Shown here piece by piece: positions 16,955-24,931 of a stretch of DNA of 38,579 nt. The notes beneath the pieces are model-generated. The model was not told the origin of the DNA. It saw only the letters and a program-made list of their open reading frames with translations, and did no database searches. A program made the translations under genes and the position numbers. Origin of the DNA: Hyphomicrobiales bacterium (GTDB lineage Bacteria; Pseudomonadota; Alphaproteobacteria; Rhizobiales; Rhizobiaceae); assembly GCA_900472295.1 (NCBI GenBank), contig UCIA01000021.1, positions 187,099 through 225,677 on the forward strand, written 5' to 3'. Numbering within the stretch: position 1 is the first letter of the stretch; every line of letters starts with the position of its first letter.

Positions 16955-17797
16955 TCAAGCCGCTTCCGCCGCCTTCCCGCTCGCGACAAAATGCGGGTTG
17001 GCGAAATCCTCGTCATGGCTCTGCTGGCGCTTGCCATAGACCAGAGGCTCGCCGTCCAGCGTGCGCGTCATGCCGCCGGCGGCGCGCAGTACCGCGTCAC
17101 CGGCCGCCGTATCCCACTCCATGGTGCGGCCGAAGCGCGGATAGATGTCGGCCTCGGCAGCGGCTAGCAGGCAGAATTTCAGCGATGAACCTACCGAGAC
17201 GATCTCTGCGGCGCCAAGGCTCCTGATGAAGGCCTCAGTCTCGGGCGTGTTGTGCGAGCGGCTGGCGACGACGGCCAGCGGCGTGACCGCTGTCCTGACC
17301 GAAATCCGCCGGCGGCCGACGATGCGATAATCGTCGTCGACCTCGATGGCTTCCGCCCTGCCCGGCCGTCCCGAAAAGAAGCGCCCGGTACAAGGCGCGA
17401 AGACGACGCCGACTTCGGGCACGCCATGGCGCACAAGCGCGATGTTGACGGTGAAATCGGTCCTGCGGTTGACGAATTCCTTGGTGCCGTCGAGCGGATC
17501 GATCAGAAAGAAGGCGCCGTCGAGATCGGGCGGCAGGATACCCGCGGCAACCTCTTCCTCGGCAACGCAGGGAATGTCGGGATAGGCAGTGCGCAGGCCG
17601 GCCAGGATGATCGTCTCGCTCTCGCGGTCGGCTTCCGTTACCGGCGAGGAGTCGGCCTTGCTGTCGACCGCGCAGCCGGCCTTGAAGACCCGCATCACCT
17701 CGCGGCCGGCTTCGAGCGCCAGGCGCTCGAACAGGTCAAGCATCAGCTCGTCGTCAGATGCCGCCGCCGGCTTCGTATTGGTCTTCGGCAATGTCAC
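16955..17797 (-). CDS. cysQ: 3'(2'),5'-bisphosphate nucleotidase CysQ
   Basis: Magnesium-dependent phosphatase that turns PAP, the by-product of sulfate transfer or PAPS reduction, into AMP. It belongs to the inositol monophosphatase superfamily: metal-binding DPLDGTKEF at residues 100-108, EE at 80-82, and WDTAAGDAVL at 228-237. The GTG start at 17797 overlaps the end of cysNC by 44 bases and gives 280 residues. An ATG at 17743 (262 residues) is a real alternative, since neither start has a strong Shine-Dalgarno. It is the third gene of the cysD-cysNC-cysQ operon. Its presence implies PAPS is consumed, in assimilation or in sulfation. Confidence 0.9.
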   Translation of the reverse strand: MTLPKTNTKPAAASDDELMLDLFERLALEAGREVMRVFKAGCAVDSKADSSPVTEADRESETIILAGLRTAYPDIPCVAEEEVAAGILPPDLDGAFFLIDPLDGTKEFVNRRTDFTVNIALVRHGVPEVGVVFAPCTGRFFSGRPGRAEAIEVDDDYRIVGRRRISVRTAVTPLAVVASRSHNTPETEAFIRSLGAAEIVSVGSSLKFCLLAAAEADIYPRFGRTMEWDTAAGDAVLRAAGGMTRTLDGEPLVYGKRQQSHDEDFANPHFVASGKAAEAA

Positions 17798-19691
17798 GCT
17801 CGTTCAGCCAGTGTTCCAGAGCCTCTACCATCTCCTCGGCCGTTTTGCCGAGTGTCTTGAGATGGATTTCGGGATTTTCAGGCGCTTCATATGGTGAATC
17901 GACGCCGGTGAAATTCTTGATCTCGCCATTCAGCGCCCGCGCATAGAGGCCCTTCGGATCGCGCCTGGCGCATTCCTCGAACGGCGTGTCGACGAACACT
18001 TCGACGAATTCGCCGTCGGCCATCAACTCGCGTGCCATGCGCCGCTCGGCGCTGAACGGCGAAATGAAGGAGACGATGACGATCAGGCCGGCATCGGCCA
18101 TCAGCTTGGCGACTTCGGCGACGCGGCGGATGTTTTCGACGCGGTCGGCATCGGTGAAACCGAGATCGCGGTTGAGACCGTGGCGAACATTGTCGCCATC
18201 GAGAATGTAGGTGTGGCGCCCGGAAGCGAACAGCTTCTTCTCAAGCAGGTTGGCGATGGTCGACTTGCCCGAACCGGACAGCCCGGTGAACCAGAACACG
18301 GCGGGGCGCTGGCTCTTCAGCTCGGAGCGGCCGCGCTTGCCGACATCGAGCGACTGCCAGTGGATGTTTTCGGCGCGGCGCAGCGTATGCAGGATCATGC
18401 CGGCGCCGACCGTGGCGTTGGTGATGCGGTCGATCAGGATGAAGGCGCCGGTGTCGCGGTTGTCGGCGAAGGTGTCGAAGGCGATCGGCGCCCGAGTCGA
18501 GATGTTGCAGATGCCGACTTCGTTCATCTCGAGCGACTTCGCCGCTTCGCGGGCGAAATCATTGACGTTGACGCGGTATTTCAGGTCGGTGACCGTTGCG
18601 CTGGTCTGGTCGGTCTCGGTACGCAGAATGTAGGAGCGGCCAGGCAGCAGCGCCGCCTCGTCGAACCAGACAATGTTGGCGGCGAACTGGTCGGCGACCT
18701 GCGGCCGTGCCGCCGGCGACACCAGCATGTTGCCTCTGGAGACCTCGACCTCGTCGTCGAGGACAAGGGTGATGGCCTGGCCGGCGACAGCCTGGGCGAG
18801 GTCACCGCCTTGCGCGACGATGCGCTTGACGCGCGAGGTCTTGCCGGATTTGGCAACGACCACCTCGTCGCCCTGCGCGACCTTGCCGGACGCGATGGTG
18901 CCGGCAAAACCGCGGAAGTCGAGGTTGGGCCGGTTGACATACTGCACCGGAAACCGGAACGGCAATTCGACCGCGGCCTCGTCGACCGAGACGGTCTCGA
19001 GATGTTCGATCAGCGATGGGCCGGAGTACCATGCGGTGTTGTCCGAGCGGCTGGTGACGTTGTCGCCAAAGCGGGCCGACATCGGGATCGGCACGATCGT
19101 CTGGAAGCCGAGCTCATGCGAGAACTGCCGGTACTCCTCGACGATGCGGTCGAACACTGCCTGGTCGAAACCGACGAGGTCGATCTTGTTGACGGCCAGC
19201 ACAATGTGGCGAATGCCGAGCAGCGAGGCGATGATCGAATGGCGCCTGGTCTGGGGCAGCACGCCCTGGCGCGCATCAATCAGCACGATGGCGAGATCGG
19301 CGGTCGAGGCGCCGGTCGCCATGTTGCGGGTGTATTGTTCGTGGCCGGGCGTGTCGGCGACGATGAACTTGCGCTTCGGCGTGGCGAAGAAGCGGTAGGC
19401 GACGTCGATGGTGATGCCCTGCTCGCGCTCGGCCTCGAGGCCGTCGACCAGAAGCGCGAAGTCGATATCGTCGCCGGTGGTGCCGTGCTTGCGCGAATCC
19501 TTCTCGAGTGCTGCGAGCTGATCCTCGAATATCTGCTTGGTGTCGGAGAGCAGCCGACCGATCAGCGTCGACTTGCCGTCGTCGACCGAGCCGCAGGTGA
19601 GGAAGCGCAGCAGCGACTTCTTCTCCTGCGCCGCCATGTATTCGCGGATCTGATCGGTGGGGGCGAGGCTCTTGGCCATGATGTGGCGCAT
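17754..19691 (-). CDS. cysNC: Bifunctional sulfate adenylyltransferase subunit 1 / APS kinase
   Basis: Fused enzyme of the NodQ type. The N-terminal GTPase part (about 25-445) activates sulfate with CysD: P-loop GSVDDGKS at 34-41, DTPGHEQ at 112-118 and NKID at 167-170. The C-terminal APS kinase part (about 460-635) makes PAPS: P-loop GLSGSGKS at 469-476 and DGDNVRHGLN at 497-506. The 645-residue length matches rhizobial CysNC/NodQ. It starts 2 bases after the cysD stop, with GAGGGG before it. In rhizobia such enzymes provide PAPS both for cysteine synthesis and for sulfated Nod factors or surface polysaccharides. No nod box or nod gene is visible here, so a housekeeping or polysaccharide role is favoured. 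Confidence 0.96.
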   Translation of the reverse strand: MRHIMAKSLAPTDQIREYMAAQEKKSLLRFLTCGSVDDGKSTLIGRLLSDTKQIFEDQLAALEKDSRKHGTTGDDIDFALLVDGLEAEREQGITIDVAYRFFATPKRKFIVADTPGHEQYTRNMATGASTADLAIVLIDARQGVLPQTRRHSIIASLLGIRHIVLAVNKIDLVGFDQAVFDRIVEEYRQFSHELGFQTIVPIPMSARFGDNVTSRSDNTAWYSGPSLIEHLETVSVDEAAVELPFRFPVQYVNRPNLDFRGFAGTIASGKVAQGDEVVVAKSGKTSRVKRIVAQGGDLAQAVAGQAITLVLDDEVEVSRGNMLVSPAARPQVADQFAANIVWFDEAALLPGRSYILRTETDQTSATVTDLKYRVNVNDFAREAAKSLEMNEVGICNISTRAPIAFDTFADNRDTGAFILIDRITNATVGAGMILHTLRRAENIHWQSLDVGKRGRSELKSQRPAVFWFTGLSGSGKSTIANLLEKKLFASGRHTYILDGDNVRHGLNRDLGFTDADRVENIRRVAEVAKLMADAGLIVIVSFISPFSAERRMARELMADGEFVEVFVDTPFEECARRDPKGLYARALNGEIKNFTGVDSPYEAPENPEIHLKTLGKTAEEMVEALEHWLNERDIAEDQYEAGGGI

Positions 19692-19693
19692 GC

Positions 19694-20599
19694 TCAGAAA
19701 TACCCCTCGCGCTTCTTCTTTTCCATCGAGCCGGCCTCATCGCGGTCGATGAGGCGGCCCTGGCGCTCGGAGGTGCGGGCCGTCAGCATCTCGCCGACGA
19801 TGGCCTCGAGGGTATCGGCTTCGGAGTCGATGGCGCCGGTAAGCGGATAGCAGCCGAGCGTACGGAAGCGCACCAGCCGGTTTTCCACCGTCTCGCCGGG
19901 CCGCAACTGCATACGGTCGTCATCCTTCATGATCAGCATGCCGTCACGTTCGACCACCGGCCGCTCCTTGGCGAAATAGAGCGGCACGATCGGGATGTTT
20001 TCCTGCAGGATATACTGCCAGATGTCGAGTTCGGTCCAGTTCGACAGCGGGAAGACGCGGATCGACTCGCCCGGCGCGACGCGGGTGTTGAAGATCTTCC
20101 ACATTTCCGGCCGCTGGTTCTTCGGGTCCCAGGAATGCTGGGCGTTGCGGAAGGAGAAGATGCGCTCCTTGGCGCGCGACTTCTCCTCGTCGCGCCGCGC
20201 CCCGCCGAAGGCTGCGTCGAACCCGTATTTGTCGAGCGCCTGGCGCAGCGCCACCGTCTTCATCACATGGGTGTGGGTGTTGGAACCATGGTCGAACGGA
20301 TTGATGCCGTCGCGCACGCCGTCTTCGTTGACGTGGACGAGCAGGTCGAAGCCGAGCTTCTGCGCCATCTGATCGCGAAAGGCGATCATCTCGCGGAACT
20401 TCCAGGTGGTGTCGACGTGCAGGAACGGGAAAGGCGGCTTGGCCGGATAGAAGGCCTTCATCGCCAGATGCATCAGCACGGAGGAATCCTTGCCGACGGA
20501 ATACAGCATGACCGGCTTGGAGAAGGAGGCAGCAACCTCACGGAAGATGTGGATGGATTCGGCCTCGAGCCGCTGCAGGTGCGTAAGCGCGATATTCAT
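19694..20599 (-). CDS. cysD: Sulfate adenylyltransferase subunit 2
   Basis: Catalytic ATP-sulfurylase subunit that forms adenylyl sulfate with the GTPase CysN. The 301-residue length is normal for CysD/NodP. The PP-loop SVGKDSSVLMHL starts at residue 34, and FGGARRDEEKSRAKERIFS is a hallmark of the family. The frame is open to 20683, but the conserved protein begins at MNIALTHLQRLEAE (ATG at 20599). It is the first gene of the cysD-cysNC-cysQ operon, so the promoter should be in the gap upstream. Only weak Shine-Dalgarno character is visible. Confidence 0.95.
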   Translation of the reverse strand: MNIALTHLQRLEAESIHIFREVAASFSKPVMLYSVGKDSSVLMHLAMKAFYPAKPPFPFLHVDTTWKFREMIAFRDQMAQKLGFDLLVHVNEDGVRDGINPFDHGSNTHTHVMKTVALRQALDKYGFDAAFGGARRDEEKSRAKERIFSFRNAQHSWDPKNQRPEMWKIFNTRVAPGESIRVFPLSNWTELDIWQYILQENIPIVPLYFAKERPVVERDGMLIMKDDDRMQLRPGETVENRLVRFRTLGCYPLTGAIDSEADTLEAIVGEMLTARTSERQGRLIDRDEAGSMEKKKREGYF

Positions 20600-21047
20600 G
20601 GACTGTAAGCGTTCTCTCGTGCCATCCAGGCCTTGCATCAGATGGATCGGGCGTCCTTTTCGACCGCCCGGCTCAAGCTTCACAGCTGGACACTATCGGT
20701 TCGCCGGCGTTCTAGCAGATTGCCGTCAGACATAACAATGCTGGACAGGCCGGCAACGGCACCGATCGGGAACGAATTTTCCACGCAAAGCCCGGAAACC
20801 GGAAATTCCTGCTCAGAGAACCAATACCCCTCAAAGACCAGGGAAAATATTGCCTGGCTCCTGGGAAATCCGCCACTCAGGCGAATGTCTTTGCCGCGGG
20901 CAGGCCGCCCGCCGCCGATTTTCGATGACGGCCCGACCTCGTCGCACTATACCGGCTCATGAACCCGCGCCGCGCGGCATCCCGCAAAATGCCGCCGCCA
21001 AACGCCATCCGTCGCGCCGCGACTCCAGCGCATTGTGAACCAAAGCA
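20600..21047. other. Divergent intergenic region between cysD and the O-antigen locus
   Basis: This 448-base gap separates cysD (minus) from the ligase-like gene (plus) and should hold a promoter for each. No convincing gene, RNA or clear box pair was found. GGGCG at 20649-20653 and CGCCC at 20665-20669 form a small inverted repeat in the cysD leader. The sequence from about 20760 to 20870 is relatively A+T rich. Confidence 0.4.
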
Positions 21048-22334
21048 TTGACCCTGATTTCTTCCATCAAGCAGCACGTCTCGCCGTCACGGACCAACAT
21101 CACCTTTTCCATCCTCTGCTTCTTTTTCCCGCCTGTGCTGGGCTCGGTGGTCAGCTTTGTGTTCAATGGCGGCGGCCTGTGGTCGGTGCTTTTGCTTGCG
21201 CTGAAAAAACGGCGCTTCAACATCGACCGGCCTATGGTCGCCATGACTGTGGCCATCTACGCCTATTGCGCGGCCTGCGTGCTCGCCTCGATCATTAACA
21301 ATTCGATCGCCAGGGATGCGCCACATATGCTGGGGCTGATCACCTTCCTGTTTTTCCCTTTCTCATACGCGACCTGGAGCATCACCGAGAAAACCACGCT
21401 GGCGCGCATCATCGTGCTCGCCAGCGCCGCCGCCTGCTTTGGCGCCCTGCTGCTGGCGATCGTACAGTACTACTGGCTGGACACGCGGGCCGAAGGCGGC
21501 GCCGGCAATGCGATCGTGTTCGCGACGGTTGCCTGCCTCAGCGTAATGATGTGCCTGGCGGGCGCCCTGTCGGATATCGAAAAGAACAAAGGCCTGCTTG
21601 CCTGCGCGGCGCTGGCCGGGGCAATCGCCATCCTCTATTCGGGATCGCGGATGATATGGGTGGCGATGCTGATTGCCGGCATCGCGGTCGTGCTCATCAA
21701 CCTGCGCAAGCTCAACACCAAAAACACCATTCGCGTGCTGCTGATCGCGGCCGCGATCGGCATCGTCGTCGTCGCCGTCGGATTTCCCATCATTTCGCAG
21801 CGCGCGGCTTTCCTGTTCAGCGACTGGGATGCGCTCAATACCAGGGGTGACTACAACACGGCGCTCGGCTTGCGCGCAGCACTTTGGCAGATCGGGCTGC
21901 GCGCCTTCCACGACATGCCGATTTTCGGTCACGGCATCTCTGCAAGCCGCGACCTGATAAGGGATGGTTTCCAGAACCAGTTCAATATGCCGTCCACGGG
22001 CTTCAGCCATTTCCACAACGGCTTCCTGACCGCATTGGTGGAGGCTGGACTGCTCGGCGCCGTCACGCTCGCTTCTGTCTTCGTCGTTGCCGCGAGAAAT
22101 GCAGCCATGGTGCTGCGCGCCAGCTCCGATGCGATCGAGCGATTCGGCGCCACGATGATCGTCGTCACCGTCATCACCTATCTCATCGGCGGGCTGACCG
22201 GCATACTGGTCGGCCACGACATACTCGATGCCACATTGATGGTGTTCCTGGTGTCCGGGACTTATCTTGCATCGGGTCGGCAGCAAATGTTGCCGGAGAA
22301 GCCGGCACCGGCGGTGACGCCACAGGCAGGCTAG
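21048..22334 (+). CDS. O-antigen ligase/polymerase family membrane protein (WaaL/Wzy type)
   Basis: Polytopic inner-membrane protein of 428 residues with about ten hydrophobic segments and a large periplasmic loop (about 250-320) containing ALGLRAALWQIGLRAFHDMP and FGHGIS. This pattern, with the following SHFHNGFLTALVEAGLLG, is the Wzy_C signature shared by ligases and polymerases. Because export in this locus is by an ABC transporter, which does not need Wzy, a WaaL-type ligase joining O-chain to lipid A-core is the better guess. The start is a TTG at 21048 with no good Shine-Dalgarno; an in-frame stop lies just upstream, so the gene cannot begin earlier. It is followed 2 bases later by an epimerase gene. 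Confidence 0.75.
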   Translation: MTLISSIKQHVSPSRTNITFSILCFFFPPVLGSVVSFVFNGGGLWSVLLLALKKRRFNIDRPMVAMTVAIYAYCAACVLASIINNSIARDAPHMLGLITFLFFPFSYATWSITEKTTLARIIVLASAAACFGALLLAIVQYYWLDTRAEGGAGNAIVFATVACLSVMMCLAGALSDIEKNKGLLACAALAGAIAILYSGSRMIWVAMLIAGIAVVLINLRKLNTKNTIRVLLIAAAIGIVVVAVGFPIISQRAAFLFSDWDALNTRGDYNTALGLRAALWQIGLRAFHDMPIFGHGISASRDLIRDGFQNQFNMPSTGFSHFHNGFLTALVEAGLLGAVTLASVFVVAARNAAMVLRASSDAIERFGATMIVVTVITYLIGGLTGILVGHDILDATLMVFLVSGTYLASGRQQMLPEKPAPAVTPQAG

Positions 22335-22336
22335 CC

Positions 22337-23277
22337 ATGAAGGTGCTGGTCACAGGCGCGACGGGTTTCATCGGCCGGCAGGTCGTCACCCAGCTGCGCG
22401 AAGCCGGTTTCGAGGTGCGAATGGCATCACGCCAGCCGAAAAAGCTCGATCCCGCGAGCGATGCCGTCCTGTTGCCGGACTTCGACGCGCCGGCCAGCGC
22501 GTTCCAGGCGCTGATGCTGGATATCACCCATGTCGTCCACTGCGCGGCGCTCAACAATGACCGCAAGGCAAGCGAAGCCGATTTTCTGGCCGCCAACGCG
22601 ACACTGACCGCACAGCTGGCGCGGGCGGCCGCTTCGCGGACAAGCGGGCGTTTCATCTATTTGTCGTCGATCCGGGCGGTCGCCGGTGCCGGTTTCAGCG
22701 GAACGATCAGCGAGGCAACGCCACCAAACCCGCAATGCGCCTATGGCCGCTCGAAACGCGACGGCGAGGTCAGGATGCTGGAAGCCTATGCATCGAGGCC
22801 CGCCGATGCCACGGCGCTGCGCCTGCCGCCGGTCTATGGCGAAGGCATGAAGGGAAACCTTGCGTACCTTTTGCGCCTGGGCGGCATGCCCGTGAGCCTG
22901 CCGCTGCCGGCGGCGGTCTTTAGTGGCGTACGATCGCTGATGTCATGCGAGGCGGCGGCGCGGACCGCGGTGTATCTGCTCAGCCGTCCGCAGTCGCTTC
23001 GCCCCGCCTACGTCGCCTGCGACCTGCCGCCCCTCCAGGTCTCAGCCATCATCAGGGCCTTCCGGGACGGTTATGGTTACTCGTTGAAGCTGTCCAAAGT
23101 GCCCGCCGGCCTGGTGCGGGCAGCGCTGACCTTGATCGGCAAAGGCAAGGCGTGGGGGGCGATGACCGCGACCCAGATTTGCGATCCGTCCCTGCTGGTG
23201 TCGGAAGGCTGGGCGCCGCGGACCGATATACTGGAACTGCTGACCGAACTCGCGCGGCGCACCAAATCAGGCGCTGC

Positions 23278-23290
<13 letters not shown>
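22337..23290 (+). CDS. NAD-dependent epimerase/dehydratase (4-keto-sugar reductase, WreQ/WbpV-like)
   Basis: Extended short-chain dehydrogenase acting on a nucleotide sugar. It has 317 residues, with the dinucleotide loop GATGFIG at residues 7-13, a serine motif in IYLSSIRAV and the catalytic YGRSK. The ATG follows the ligase-like stop by 2 bases, so the two are co-transcribed; the frame stays open upstream, but the Rossmann fold starts at this ATG. With the WbpM/PglF-class dehydratase at 24930-26918 and the small phosphoglycosyltransferase at 23278-23826, it fits the role of reductase that turns the 4-keto intermediate into UDP-QuiNAc, as reported for WreQ in Rhizobium etli. A simple 4-epimerase role is possible. 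Its 3' end overlaps the opposing transferase gene by 13 bases. Confidence 0.78.
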
Positions 23291-23826
<536 letters not shown>

Positions 23827-23837
23827 CTCTGCATGCT

Positions 23838-24770
23838 CTAGATCCGCCGCCAGATGAAGGCCAGATAGAGCCCAAGCGTACCAGCCGGCGTCTGCCTGTA
23901 GATGCCGCTTTTTCTGAGAAGACGCAGGCGTCGCAGGACGCCGCCCTTTCGCGCCCTGATGAACAGGCCGAGACAGGCGGCGGCATCCCTGCTGAGGATG
24001 TCGCGATTGACCGCCAGACCGCTCAGATTGTGATCGGTCCAGACGGCGAACTCACCCTTGAACAGGCGCCCCAACCGCGACAGCCTTGCCTTCCACGACA
24101 CGTTGGCGCCGACCAGATTTGCCTCGTGCTGGCGGTAGCGCACCAGCGGCCGCGGCTCGTAGCGGACAATGCCGCCGGCAGCGGTGACGATGAGATAGGT
24201 CCACCAGTCATGGCTGACGAACTCGGTCCTTGCCGATGCCTTTGCCAGCAACTGTCGCGCCGTGCGGTTGATCATCATGGTGTTGCCGCCGGCAATACTT
24301 TGCACGAGCGCATTGCGAAACGATGGTGGCTTCAGGAACAGCGGGGAATACCCTTGCGCTGCTCCGGTTTCGGACATGGTCGCGGTCCTCGAGCAAAACA
24401 GCAGCGGCGTTCGGGCATCGTGCGCCTGCATCCAGGCAATGGCGCTCTCCAGCCTGTCCGGCTCCCAGACGTCGTCCTGGTCGCAGAAGGCGTAATAATC
24501 GGCATCGATGCGCGGATCGATGATCATCGAGCGGAAGTTGGCGGCAAAGCCCTGGCGAGGACCATTTACCACGGTCAGCTCCCCTTTGGACCAGCGGCTC
24601 TGCCAGGCGCCGATGATGGCATCCGTGCCATCCGTCGAACCGTCATCGGAGATCCAGAGGTCGACAGCAGGATGCGACTGCGCAAGCAGCGATGCTAGCT
24701 GCTCGTCAAGGAAAGCCGCGCCATCTTTGGTGCCCAGCAGCACGGCCACACGCTGATCTTGTCTGCTCAC
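23838..24770 (-). CDS. GT2 family glycosyltransferase
   Basis: Cytosolic, GT-A fold glycosyltransferase that probably adds an early sugar of the O-chain. Visible are the nucleotide-binding SDDGSTDGTD and the metal-binding DQDDVW, followed by VSHDWWTYL and the RYRQHEANLVG motif common in rhamnosyltransferase-like GT2 enzymes. The start is uncertain. The frame runs open to a TTG at 24872, but that TTG and the first nine codons lie inside a palindromic repeat (24849-24931), so the GTG at 24770, directly ahead of the RVAVLLGT strand, is preferred (310 residues). It sits between the dehydratase gene and the phosphoglycosyltransferase gene, all on minus, so the three form a probable operon. Confidence 0.82.
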   Translation of the reverse strand: MSRQDQRVAVLLGTKDGAAFLDEQLASLLAQSHPAVDLWISDDGSTDGTDAIIGAWQSRWSKGELTVVNGPRQGFAANFRSMIIDPRIDADYYAFCDQDDVWEPDRLESAIAWMQAHDARTPLLFCSRTATMSETGAAQGYSPLFLKPPSFRNALVQSIAGGNTMMINRTARQLLAKASARTEFVSHDWWTYLIVTAAGGIVRYEPRPLVRYRQHEANLVGANVSWKARLSRLGRLFKGEFAVWTDHNLSGLAVNRDILSRDAAACLGLFIRARKGGVLRRLRLLRKSGIYRQTPAGTLGLYLAFIWRRI

Positions 24771-24848
24771 GGTTTCAGAATCTTCTGCAATCGCCTGGGA
24801 ACGGCCATCGGTTGGTTTCAATAACCAATCCCGGTCGATCAGGACAGG

Positions 24849-24931
24849 CTCTTTGTTTTCCGCAATCCCCAAGGGAAAGCGCTATACGCTTTTCCCGAGA
24901 AAACCGCTCACACTTTTCCTGGAATTGCTTT
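24849..24931 (-). repeat. Palindromic repeat, family B copy 2, with an inserted inner palindrome
   Basis: Read on minus, it shares with the 3224-3283 copy the start GCAATTCCAGGAAAAGTGTG and the end AAAGAG, but it is 83 rather than 60 bases long. The extra part lies in the middle and is itself a palindrome: GGGAAAGCG at 24873-24881 pairs, with a one-base bulge, with CGCTTTTCCC at 24888-24897. It abuts the stop codon (24930-24932) of the dehydratase gene, as copy 1 abuts the glgC stop. Confidence 0.78.

Noticed and set aside
18180..19850. 556-codon plus-strand open frame opposite cysNC
   Set aside because: Antisense shadow of a gene with clear motifs over its whole length; no family features and no ribosome-binding site.
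16955..20599. nodP/nodQ symbiotic copies
   Set aside because: The proteins are NodP/NodQ-like, but no nod box or nod gene is nearby and cysQ is part of the operon, which fits the housekeeping cysD-cysNC-cysQ set.
24771..24872. N-terminal extension of the GT2 gene to a TTG at 24872
   Set aside because: Its first nine codons are repeat sequence and the rest has no family similarity; the GTG at 24770 is closer to the fold. It is kept as a low-probability alternative.
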